Shown here one piece after another: positions 40,758 to 48,472 of a DNA stretch of 64,000 bases (position 1 is its first letter; each line of letters opens with the position of its first letter). The notes beneath the pieces were generated by a model, which searched no databases, was not told the origin of the DNA, and saw only the letters and a list, made by a program, of their open reading frames with translations. The DNA is from an uncultured Candidatus Saccharibacteria bacterium (GTDB taxonomy: Bacteria; Patescibacteriota; Saccharimonadia; Saccharimonadales; Saccharimonadaceae). A program made the translations under genes and the position numbers. The stretch is from positions 124,001 to 188,000 of the forward strand of contig CAMJDZ010000001.1 in NCBI GenBank assembly GCA_946404545.1, given 5' to 3'.

Positions 40758-42446
40758 TTATACGCCTGGGATTTGGAAGGCGCCTGGGTCGTTATAGACC
40801 TGATCCTGCATTACTGGGTTAACACCGTTCATGCTTGGACTCTCTGCTGCGTCGAGCTCTTCTTCCTGAAGAACGGCCGGCGTAATTGGTGCGACTGCTG
40901 GCTCGGCAGCTGGAGCAGCTGGATTTGGTGCTAATTCTGGAGTTGGCGAGAAATCAACTGGCGCTGGCATAATTGGCTCGCTAGGAGCGCCCTCGCCTAA
41001 GTCAAATGGGATTGGCGGCGGCGGCAAAATATTACCATCGCCCGGCATTGGCAAAGTCGGCTCAGCTGAAATCGTAGCATTTGTTGGCGCCGATTCTTCA
41101 GCAACAGTCATCGGTGCAACTGGTGGCTGAGCTGGGTTAACGTCCGCAAACGGCGCAGCAACCTGCGGCGGAGTGGTCGGCGTTTCGACAACTTCGTTCA
41201 CAACTGGGGCCGGAACAACTGGCACCGCATCTGCTGGCACACTCTCGTCATGCATTGGGATTGCTGGTGCTTCAATTTGCGGCAATTCTGCAGTCGGATA
41301 ATCATTTTCCGGTTCAGCAGCTGGCATCATCTTCAAATCCGGAACGGCTGGAGCTGGGTTTTCCGATGGTTCACCAATTGGTTCTGGAGTCGGACGAGTA
41401 ATAATCTTCGGAGCTTCCGGTTCAGGTTCTGCCTCAGGAGCCGGCGCAACTGGTTCTGGCTGAGCGGCCGGTTCAACAGCCGCCGGTTCGGCAGCAACTG
41501 GTTCAACCGCTGGAGCCTCGACAGGCTTTGGTTCTTCGACGGCCGGTGCGGCCGGTTCATCACGTTCAATCGTTAATTCGGTTTCGTCTTTTTGTTCTTC
41601 TTTCTGCTCTTCTTTTTCGACGGCGTCAAGTTCGCTATTCGCGTCGACAACATTGCGGGTCAAAATATCTACTGGAATGCTAGAGGAAATAAGTTGTTGA
41701 TCGGCGCCAGCGGCCATCAAGCCAGAGGCAATTGCCATCGTATCAGCAGAGGTATGTTCGTTGGAGAATCGGTTCGTAGCAGCAACAATACCCGCGAGCA
41801 ATGCAGTAGCAGTTGGCTTGTCGACGATTTCTTTTTCACCGTCGCTGAGTTTATCCGCCAATGAGGCGACCATTTCGGAAACGGACGATGCGCCCGGATC
41901 GCCCCACTCGAGGTCAGCAAAGTTGCCAGGTGCCGCAGCGGAAATATTAATCGAGCTAGCATCGTGCTTGATGCGGCCATACTCAGAGAGCGCGGAGTCC
42001 AAATCAGCCTCAGCGGCAACATTAAGTGCAATAATTAGGTCAACATTGAAATCGCCATGGCTAAACTCAAGGTCTTTTTCGCTCAAAGTCGTGCGATATG
42101 GGGTGATATAAACGCGAACAAAATCACCCTCAATCTTGTAGCGAAGGTGGTCAGCCTTCTCTTTGTCGAGCGCAATAATGAAATCCTGGAGACTATTCGT
42201 GTTTGATTCAAAAGTCTTTTCAGGCTCGAGGAATTCGATAGCATTCGGTACGGCGCCAGAGAAAATCGCAGTCGCATGCTTACCCATTTTATCGAGCACG
42301 AAAGTAAGGCCGAGCGCAGCAGACAGTTCGTCTACGCTTGGGTTTTTAGAGAGTGCGACAAGCACATTTTCGCTGTTTCGAACACGATCAGCGACTTGGG
42401 AAGCAACATCGCCGCCCTGTTTGGACTGAATTGGTTTATCTGGCAT
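40758..42446 (-). CDS. DHH/NrnA-like protein with degenerate active site and long Pro/Ala/Glu tail
   Basis: 562 residues. The first 280 or so resemble DHH-family phosphoesterases of the NrnA type (VRNSENVLVALSKNPSVDELSAALGL.., NVDLIIALNVAAEADL, TATALLAGIVAATNRFSNEHTSA), but the catalytic HxNPDxDxxGS and DHH motifs are replaced (KNPSVDELSAA), so it is probably not an active nuclease. The last half (about 290-562) is a low-complexity region dominated by Pro, Ala, Glu and Val, likely disordered. No signal peptide. A scaffold or nucleotide-sensing role is possible; I do not recognise a named protein. TTGCAA and TAAACT 17 bp apart form a promoter about 40 bases upstream. Confidence 0.7.
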   Translation of the reverse strand: MPDKPIQSKQGGDVASQVADRVRNSENVLVALSKNPSVDELSAALGLTFVLDKMGKHATAIFSGAVPNAIEFLEPEKTFESNTNSLQDFIIALDKEKADHLRYKIEGDFVRVYITPYRTTLSEKDLEFSHGDFNVDLIIALNVAAEADLDSALSEYGRIKHDASSINISAAAPGNFADLEWGDPGASSVSEMVASLADKLSDGEKEIVDKPTATALLAGIVAATNRFSNEHTSADTMAIASGLMAAGADQQLISSSIPVDILTRNVVDANSELDAVEKEEQKEEQKDETELTIERDEPAAPAVEEPKPVEAPAVEPVAAEPAAVEPAAQPEPVAPAPEAEPEPEAPKIITRPTPEPIGEPSENPAPAVPDLKMMPAAEPENDYPTAELPQIEAPAIPMHDESVPADAVPVVPAPVVNEVVETPTTPPQVAAPFADVNPAQPPVAPMTVAEESAPTNATISAEPTLPMPGDGNILPPPPIPFDLGEGAPSEPIMPAPVDFSPTPELAPNPAAPAAEPAVAPITPAVLQEEELDAAESPSMNGVNPVMQDQVYNDPGAFQIPGV

Positions 42447-42534
42447 TTTAATTTTCTTTGTTTATTTTTGACCTAGTTTTGTTCTAGTTTAGCATAAGAG
42501 TAATGGTTTTGCAAGTCCTTTCCCTGTCCAACAC

Positions 42535-42563
42535 TTTACATTTTTCGGAAAATAGAATATAAT
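42535..42563 (+). promoter_or_regulatory. Promoter of rpsT
   Basis: TTTACA (42535-42540), 17-bp spacer, TATAAT (42558-42563); leader of about 42 bases with AAGGA before the ATG. Confidence 0.7.
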
Positions 42564-42611
42564 AATGGGAATTGTAAAAATAATTCATTAATTTTTGAAG
42601 GAAAAGTTTAA

Positions 42612-43019
42612 ATGCCGATTATCAAATCCGCAAAAAAAGCTGCGCGCCAATCTATTAAGCGCCGCGAAAACAACCAGGAAATCAAGAAGACCATCCGCAA
42701 TGCTTTGAAGGATTTCCGCAACAAGCCAACTGCCGAAAAGATGGCAAAGGTCCAGTCTGAGTACGACAAGGCTGTCAAAAAAGGCTTGATGAAGAAGAAC
42801 ACCGCTAGCCGCCGCAAAGCAAAGCTCGCTGAGTTCGCAAAGAAGGCTAACGTCAAGCTCGCTCCAGCAAAGAAAGCTGCTGCCGCTAAGCCAGCTGCAA
42901 AGAAAGCCCCAGCAACCAAGACTGCTGCCGCTAAGAAGCCTGCTACCAAGACCGCAGCTGCTAAGAAACCGGCCGCAAAGAAGGCTCCAGCAAAGAAAGC
43001 TGCAACCAAGAAAGCTTAA
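42612..43019 (+). CDS. rpsT: Ribosomal protein S20 with histone-H1-like C-terminal tail
   Basis: 135 residues against the usual 85-90. The S20 core (1-83) is clear: MPIIKSAKKAARQSIKRRENN, TASRRKAKLAEFAKKA. From about 84 it continues as Lys/Ala/Pro/Thr repeats (KKAPATKTAAAKKPATKT..) very like eukaryotic histone H1 tails and like the YtxH-domain protein at 28074. The tail could bind rRNA or DNA. Single gene with its own terminator. Confidence 0.94.
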   Translation: MPIIKSAKKAARQSIKRRENNQEIKKTIRNALKDFRNKPTAEKMAKVQSEYDKAVKKGLMKKNTASRRKAKLAEFAKKANVKLAPAKKAAAAKPAAKKAPATKTAAAKKPATKTAAAKKPAAKKAPAKKAATKKA

Positions 43020-43025
43020 TGAATC

Positions 43026-43054
43026 AAAAAATCTCCCTCACGGGAGATTTTTTT
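43026..43054. terminator. Bidirectional terminator
   Basis: ATCTCCCTCACGGGAGAT hairpin flanked by A-tract and T-tract; overlaps the stop of the convergent CYTH-like gene. Same core as the terminators at 4787 and 58554. Confidence 0.85.
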
Positions 43055-43625
43055 AGCTCAATTTATCCATTGGGTCGTTTTTGGAAGACTCAAGAATCTC
43101 GCCATAAGTATCGACGATTGGGCGGCTAGTAACATGGAGAACCTTGAAGGTCTCGAGAATGTCATTATAGGCCGCGACTGGATCGTCTCCTTCCATGAGA
43201 TCAGACTCGATGCGCGCGTAATAACCTGGCAAACCGTCAATCTTATCAAGATACACATTTACGGAATCGCCCATGCGGAGCTCTTCACGACGGCGGCTGA
43301 CTTCATAGCGGAGTTCATAGCCAAGCTGATAAAGAATATGGGCGGTCTCAGAATAATTCTCAACGACCGTTGCATTCACGAGGTCAAACTTTTCGTCCTC
43401 GAAGTGGCGACGCATCACGAGTGCATAGGTCGCCTGCTTTTCTGGGTCTTTCACGATAGTGCGAAGATCGAGACGCGGCATTGCTTTATCGCGCGCAAAA
43501 CGCTTTGGAACGAAAACGCGATCGTGCTGCCAATATGGTGCGGAAAAATGGAAATCAATTTCTGCGAGCGTATCGACAAAGTCAGTACGGCTGTTGAGTT
43601 TCATTTTGATAATAGTCTTCTTCAT
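43053..43625 (-). CDS. CYTH-like domain protein
   Basis: 190 residues with alternating charged strands typical of the CYTH/triphosphate-tunnel fold: RLDLRTIVKDPEKQATYALVMRR, ELRYEVSRRREELRMGDSVNVYLDKIDGLPGYYARIE. The ExExK signature of class IV adenylate cyclases and ThTPases is not intact at the N-terminus (KMKLNSR). Probably binds a triphosphate or nucleotide, activity unknown. AAGGAGG lies four bases before the ATG; it follows rnhA by nine bases in the same operon. Confidence 0.65.
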   Translation of the reverse strand: MKKTIIKMKLNSRTDFVDTLAEIDFHFSAPYWQHDRVFVPKRFARDKAMPRLDLRTIVKDPEKQATYALVMRRHFEDEKFDLVNATVVENYSETAHILYQLGYELRYEVSRRREELRMGDSVNVYLDKIDGLPGYYARIESDLMEGDDPVAAYNDILETFKVLHVTSRPIVDTYGEILESSKNDPMDKLS

Positions 43626-43634
43626 GAAGCCTCC

Positions 43635-44057
43635 TTACAGTGTGGCGCCCTCGCGCGCTTTATTTGCCCACTCGTCCGCCAATTCGTTCCCTTCGGTCCC
43701 GACGTGGCCACGAGTCCATTTTAATTCAACATTCGATTTCGATTCATATAGTTCAAAAAGCTCCTGCACAAGCTCGAGATTTTTGATTGGTCCAGACTTT
43801 TTCGTCCAACCATTCTTGCGCCAGCCATCAGCCCACTTCGTAACAACATTCACCCAAAATTCTGAATCAGTCATAATCTGATCGCCCGGTTCGGCAATCT
43901 TATAAGCCGCAATCAAAGCCATTGCTTCCATGCGGATATTAGTCGAGTTGGCCTCTTTGCCAAGCGCGACCGGCTGTTTCAAATCAAGATCAATCACTGC
44001 GAAGCCGCCTGGGCCAGGGTTAGGAGAGGCAGAGCCATCGGTGAAGTAGTGTTTCAT
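43635..44057 (-). CDS. rnhA: Ribonuclease HI
   Basis: 140 residues. Catalytic D7 (YFTDGSASPNPG), E44 (RMEAMAL), D64 (MTDSEF), H118 and D128 (RGHVGTEGNELADEWANKA) are all present. Degrades RNA in RNA-DNA hybrids. Leaderless promoter; first gene of a two-gene unit. Confidence 0.95.
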   Translation of the reverse strand: MKHYFTDGSASPNPGPGGFAVIDLDLKQPVALGKEANSTNIRMEAMALIAAYKIAEPGDQIMTDSEFWVNVVTKWADGWRKNGWTKKSGPIKNLELVQELFELYESKSNVELKWTRGHVGTEGNELADEWANKAREGATL

Positions 44058-44063
44058 ACCCTT

Positions 44064-44072
44064 ATTATATCA
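44064..44072 (-). promoter_or_regulatory. Extended -10, leaderless type, for rnhA
   Basis: Minus strand TGATATAAT, six bases before the ATG at 44057. Confidence 0.7.
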
Positions 44073-44083
44073 TCTGTTCCCTG

Positions 44084-44092
44084 TGGTATAAT
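44084..44092 (+). promoter_or_regulatory. Extended -10 of tRNA-Leu
   Basis: TGGTATAAT, nine bases before the mature 5' end; divergent from the rnhA promoter 12 bases away. Confidence 0.65.
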
Positions 44093-44101
44093 CTAATTGT
44101 T

Positions 44102-44188
44102 GCCCGCGTGGCGGAATTGGTAGACGCGCTAGCTTCAGGTGCTAGTGTCTTTACGGATGTGCTAGTTCGAGTCTAGTCGCGGGCACCA
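44102..44188 (+). tRNA. tRNA-Leu (anticodon CAG)
   Basis: 87 nt with encoded CCA. Acceptor GCCCGCG/CGCGGGC, anticodon loop TTCAGGT, long class II variable arm. Confidence 0.95.
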
Positions 44189-44195
44189 AGCAAGG

Positions 44196-44217
44196 AGAGC
44201 GAAAGGCGCTCTTTTTT
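44196..44217. terminator. Terminator of tRNA-Leu, also near the end of the pilus operon
   Basis: Stem AGAGCG / CGCTCT, loop AAAGG, followed by TTTTT. Confidence 0.75.
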
Positions 44218-45769
44218 AGTTGCTCTTTTCGCCGTTGCCTTTACCGTTGCCAGAAGCGGTGTTGCTCACGTCAGCACAAGATGTCGCAAACGACTCTTTT
44301 GTGCTGCTGCCAGTTTCATAAGTAAATGGATTATTCTGGACGTTTACGACGTCGTTTTTGCTACTATCCCATTTCGAAGAGCTGTAGCGGCAGTTATTCG
44401 TCACATAGAATGTCTTCGAGATACCTTCGTTATTGGTATCATCGGTCATTGCAAGCGCGTAATTCGAGAGTGGGAAGTAGGTATCGACGAGCTCAATGCG
44501 AGCCTCGACGCGACGGAAGAGATCATTGGCGCGACCAGTCGAATCGACGATTGGCTGAACGCCAGCGAACTTAATCGTAGAACAGTTAATCGACGTCTTG
44601 CCGTCTTTTTCAATTTCAGCGTCGGTAGCAAGCGAATTGTCTTGGCAAGTGTACATCTTTACTCTTACCTCAGTAGATGGGACGCTGTATGGCAAGTTCA
44701 AAAGCAAAAATGAAGTTGAACGGTTGCGACCAGCGCTAATGCCGCGATATGGCGATGGAATATTAATGCTTGCACGGCAGGAGTAGTTAGCCGGCTGAGC
44801 TGCTTCCAGCAAGTTCGAGCACTTGATATCGATTGGCGTATTGAAGCTCTTGTTTGCCGAATAAGCAAGCGCAGTCGACGAAACAATCGTTGCTGCTTCA
44901 TTGGCAGAAGATGGGCGAAGCATCAAAGTGCCGCGGTTCGTATTCGCGCCGTTGCGTGCATAAAACTCGTCGAGCGTAAATGTGTTATTAGTCTGCATAT
45001 ATGTAGCCTGGACTACTGGAGGAGCCATGCCGCTCTTCGAGTCGTTCGCGTTGATAAAATTATTCGCGTAGTGATCGTTGCCTTTTTCATAGATGACGTT
45101 ATTGCTCGTGAGTTTGCCAGTAAGCGAAGTGGAGTCAAACCATTTTTCGCCGAGGTGGCCATCGCCGCCAGCAACCTTACGATAATCTTCAAGGCTGAAC
45201 CATTCGAGTTCAATGCGATCGATGCTGTTCTGTTCAGAATCAGTTGAGGCACGGATTGGAATTAACTTTGTTGGGTTACTATTGTTTAATGTCGCAATGT
45301 AATCATTTGTGTGCGATGTAACTTTTACGCAAGTGTAGGCCTGATCGAAGGCTTCGGCACTGCCCTTCTTTGTATTAGTGCCGCCAGATTTCGAGTTATC
45401 GGTCTGAATAATCGTTTCTTCTTCGCCAATGTAGCCCAAAAGGTCGCGGACAATATCGCAGTTCTGCGCCGTTACCTCGGAAGCCTGCTGCGTCTCGAAA
45501 GCCTGCGTATATTTATAGCAGTCGTTCAAGAAGCCAGGATCATTGAGACAGTTTTGGTAACGCAACAAAGCAATTTTCGCGTCCTCGATGCCGGCGAGCG
45601 CGGAGTTATATGCCGACTGCGAGAGATTATAGTTGGTCGTGCGTAGTGCTTCGGCGAGCATAATACGAACGAAGCTGAGTGCGATGATGCCCAGAAGAGT
45701 TGTTGTAAAAATTACAATATAGATAGAGGCTGCACCGCGTTTTGTCCTAGACATTTTACCTTTCATCAT
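44216..45769 (-). CDS. PilX/GspK-like minor pseudopilin
   Basis: 517 residues. N-terminus RGAASIYIVIFTTTLLGIIALSF then a long amphipathic helix (LAEALRTTNYNLSQSAYNSALAGIEDAK) is typical of PilX-type proteins, which lack the strict GFTxxE motif. The extracellular part is large, Ser/Thr/Asn-rich, with several cysteines and a KGNGEKS end. Last gene of the appendage operon; its ATG overlaps the preceding stop by one base. Confidence 0.8.
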   Translation of the reverse strand: MMKGKMSRTKRGAASIYIVIFTTTLLGIIALSFVRIMLAEALRTTNYNLSQSAYNSALAGIEDAKIALLRYQNCLNDPGFLNDCYKYTQAFETQQASEVTAQNCDIVRDLLGYIGEEETIIQTDNSKSGGTNTKKGSAEAFDQAYTCVKVTSHTNDYIATLNNSNPTKLIPIRASTDSEQNSIDRIELEWFSLEDYRKVAGGDGHLGEKWFDSTSLTGKLTSNNVIYEKGNDHYANNFINANDSKSGMAPPVVQATYMQTNNTFTLDEFYARNGANTNRGTLMLRPSSANEAATIVSSTALAYSANKSFNTPIDIKCSNLLEAAQPANYSCRASINIPSPYRGISAGRNRSTSFLLLNLPYSVPSTEVRVKMYTCQDNSLATDAEIEKDGKTSINCSTIKFAGVQPIVDSTGRANDLFRRVEARIELVDTYFPLSNYALAMTDDTNNEGISKTFYVTNNCRYSSSKWDSSKNDVVNVQNNPFTYETGSSTKESFATSCADVSNTASGNGKGNGEKSN

Positions 45770-46656
45770 TATTCTCCATTCCTATTAGTTATTGTTGCTT
45801 CACCGGTTGCGCGAGCGGAAAAATTGAACTTGTTCACTGCGCAATAATCAAAGTTTTCAAGACTAAATTCACTATCTACTTCTCTGTTGTCGCCGGTGCA
45901 GAAGTCGCCGTTCGACTGGATATTGACACCGCCGCGAATAGTCGCCAAAATGAAGGATCCGGAAAGGAAGATTTGCTTCGTAGTTTCATTCTGAGTAGCC
46001 GGGATGATACGGAAATCATAAAGCGCCAAATCCATATCGTCATCGTTGATTAACTCTGTGATGTCGTCCATCGTAATTGATCGGCCCTCGCCGAGTGTCA
46101 TTGAGACTGGCGAATACTCAGTAGCCGAAGTTGGCGATGTTGTCTCATTGTGCGCACAGGCATAACGTTCCGTGTCCGGGAAACGTGCGAGTTTCGGAAT
46201 GTAAAATTCGTTGCCAGCGCCGGCAAGCTTAATTTTGAGCAGATGGCCATCATTGCTCGAACTCTCGTCGCGAGAGGCGGTAATAGTCGGCGCGTTATTC
46301 CAAACGTAGCTATATGAGCCAGTGCAGAAAATACCGCTATATTGCTCCGTATGGTTACCGTCTTCCACGCTGAGATAGTAGTTCGCGAGCGCCGCTTTTA
46401 GGTGCGCAGCATCGATGCCGCTATTGCCATATTCCGGATTAACCTTCAAATGAGTTGGCGAGCTCGTAATCGTACGCGTGAGATCGGAAATAATTTCGCG
46501 ACCGTTCGTGTTGACTGCGCGAAGAGCGAGACCTTTTTGATAAATACTCGTTACGCGCATAATCAATGCTGCGATTGCAACAAGCATCGTACCAAGGAAT
46601 GCCATGGCGAGCATCAACTCAATAATCGTGAAGCCCTTTTTCTGCTGTTCTTCCAT
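45769..46656 (-). CDS. PilW/GspJ-like pseudopilin
   Basis: 295 residues. Prepilin peptidase motif KKGFTIIELMLAMAFLGTMLVAI with Glu5 at the N-terminus, followed by the helical stalk and a beta-rich domain with three cysteines. Resembles minor pilins of the PilW/GspJ group in length and position. Both ends overlap neighbouring genes by one base. Confidence 0.85.
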   Translation of the reverse strand: MEEQQKKGFTIIELMLAMAFLGTMLVAIAALIMRVTSIYQKGLALRAVNTNGREIISDLTRTITSSPTHLKVNPEYGNSGIDAAHLKAALANYYLSVEDGNHTEQYSGIFCTGSYSYVWNNAPTITASRDESSSNDGHLLKIKLAGAGNEFYIPKLARFPDTERYACAHNETTSPTSATEYSPVSMTLGEGRSITMDDITELINDDDMDLALYDFRIIPATQNETTKQIFLSGSFILATIRGGVNIQSNGDFCTGDNREVDSEFSLENFDYCAVNKFNFSARATGEATITNRNGE

Positions 46657-47468
46657 TATTGCATCACCTCCGGATTATACAGACGAACGACGGTTGTAAG
46701 CGTAGAAGGGACATTCGTACCAGCGCTTTGCCAGCAAGTGCGAATATAGAAATCGAAATAGTCCGAGCGCTTTGGGTTTAACTCGTTATTCCCCGCTACG
46801 TCAATCCAAATACCTTCCGCAGACGAGACGAGGTTGTAGAGGTTATCAATAGTATCGCCCTGATTCAAATTCGAATTATCGGTCGTGGAAGCGGAATTAT
46901 TCTTTTTGTACAACACGCGCGGATATAGGCTCGCTTCATTGAAGCGGTTTCTAGCCGTAATCACGATTTCGTTATTCAACAAAGAGCTATAATCAACGCC
47001 GAGATATTGTGGGCTCTTTTTGTTAGCGTCTGGCAAGACAAGACGGGTATTCATTACAAATGATTTGTACTTTTCGAAATGACCATTACTGTTGGTCGAA
47101 TAAACGATATTGCAGGAATCCATATTATTGACATCAAAAGCCGTGAGGCCGCCGTCTTTGAGATCATCCGGGCCATCCTCGAGCAAAGATGGTTTAATAG
47201 CGTGACTTGTAATAGTCTCCCAGAGTTTCTTGAAACCGCTCTCACTGCTAGTCTTCTGCCTTTCCGCAACGTAGCTTTGATGGATGAAGCGAAGCGCCTC
47301 GGCCTGAGCGTCAATTTCATTGCGCGCCATTGCCGTTTCGAGCGTGCGCTGCGCAGTATTAATGCCGTCATTCATTAGGTTAATCGACAACATTGCGACG
47401 ACGGCAAAAACAGAAATCGAGAGCATTACTTCGATAAGCGTATCGCCGCGCATAGTCCTTAGTCGCAT
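46656..47468 (-). CDS. PilV/GspI-like pseudopilin
   Basis: 270 residues. N-terminal RGDTLIEVMLSISVFAVVAMLSI is a prepilin motif with Gly-Asp in place of Gly-Phe and Glu at +5; then a stalk helix and a globular part. The start overlaps the upstream gene by 10 bases. Order and size suggest the PilV position of a four-member minor-pilin set (H-I-J-K), which together usually prime the pilus tip. Confidence 0.85.
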   Translation of the reverse strand: MRLRTMRGDTLIEVMLSISVFAVVAMLSINLMNDGINTAQRTLETAMARNEIDAQAEALRFIHQSYVAERQKTSSESGFKKLWETITSHAIKPSLLEDGPDDLKDGGLTAFDVNNMDSCNIVYSTNSNGHFEKYKSFVMNTRLVLPDANKKSPQYLGVDYSSLLNNEIVITARNRFNEASLYPRVLYKKNNSASTTDNSNLNQGDTIDNLYNLVSSAEGIWIDVAGNNELNPKRSDYFDFYIRTCWQSAGTNVPSTLTTVVRLYNPEVMQ

Positions 47469-48439
47469 TGGTCCTCCTCACTGTCGGAATCCATATCGAC
47501 AAGCTCAATACCAGTCTGAGAGTGAGCATTCTTTAGAACACGAATCATGCGACTATGGTCTGAGTAGCTGGCGCTGCCGTTGCTGTTCACACAAATCTTG
47601 AGTTCGGTATTTTTGAAATTGTCGTCAGTCAAATACTTGTTTACGCCGACGTCATAGATTGCCGCCTTTAGCGCTTCGATATTGCTAGACACAATGCCGC
47701 CGGTGCCGATAATCGCATTGTAGTCAGCGGAGCCGTTGTAATAAATTAAGTCATCCTTAACGTAGGTCTGAATGCTGCCGGAACGTGGAGAGCGGAAAAT
47801 CAAAAGCGTCTTTTTGAGGTCAGTAGCCTCACCGTCAACTGGTTTTGGCGTTTTGAGAATGACATCCCACTTCAACTTGCGCGTAGTGGCGTTGCCAGCA
47901 GTTTGGACCGAGCATTTGTCGACCGAGTTCTGACTCTTTTCGCACATTACAGCAACGTTGTTGGCATTGAGCTTCTTGAGCAAAACAATGTCTGAATCGC
48001 TAGAATTTTCTTCAATGCGATTGTTGCGGATGGCGTCGACATAATCTTCGCCAATAATTGTCGTGGTTTGAATCGTGTCTCCATTAATCGCAATTACGGC
48101 ACCATACACAACACAGTCCGTGCGACCGCGACCACTATTCCAATTTTGCTTCGGATCGATTCCGTCCGTAATCTGGCTAGCCGTCAATGCACCGCACACG
48201 CCCTTGTTCCCCTGCGTGCCATCACCATTGCGTGAAGCAATCTGCGTATCAGAAACGAAAGAGTAGGCGTTTTTAATAGCATCAACTGTATCCTGCACAG
48301 CATCTTTATAGCGCTGATTTGCAATACTAGAACCGGTGCCAACCAAAATACCGACTAGCAGGAAACCGCTAATCGCCAAAAATAGCATCACCTCAATAAT
48401 AGTGAAGCCAGGACGTCGTTCCACCACATTATTGTCCAT
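47459..48439 (-). CDS. GspH/FimT-like pseudopilin
   Basis: 326 residues from the chosen start. Prepilin motif RPGFTIIEVMLFLAISGFLLVGIL at 9-32, then a large domain with four or five cysteines and an acidic end (DSDSEEDQCD). The start MDNNVVE is set by TATAAT six bases upstream (leaderless); nine upstream codons are excluded. First of four overlapping pseudopilin genes. In type II/IV systems GspH-I-J-K form the tip complex. Confidence 0.85.
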   Translation of the reverse strand: MDNNVVERRPGFTIIEVMLFLAISGFLLVGILVGTGSSIANQRYKDAVQDTVDAIKNAYSFVSDTQIASRNGDGTQGNKGVCGALTASQITDGIDPKQNWNSGRGRTDCVVYGAVIAINGDTIQTTTIIGEDYVDAIRNNRIEENSSDSDIVLLKKLNANNVAVMCEKSQNSVDKCSVQTAGNATTRKLKWDVILKTPKPVDGEATDLKKTLLIFRSPRSGSIQTYVKDDLIYYNGSADYNAIIGTGGIVSSNIEALKAAIYDVGVNKYLTDDNFKNTELKICVNSNGSASYSDHSRMIRVLKNAHSQTGIELVDMDSDSEEDQCD

Positions 48440-48445
48440 ACTATT

Positions 48446-48451
48446 ATTATA
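48446..48451 (-). promoter_or_regulatory. -10 box, leaderless type, for the pseudopilin genes
   Basis: Minus strand TATAAT, preceded directly by TG, six bases before the ATG at 48439; lies between the 1260-residue gene and the pseudopilins, giving them their own start. Confidence 0.6.
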
Positions 48452-48472
48452 CATTAGCATAAGCAATTTTCC

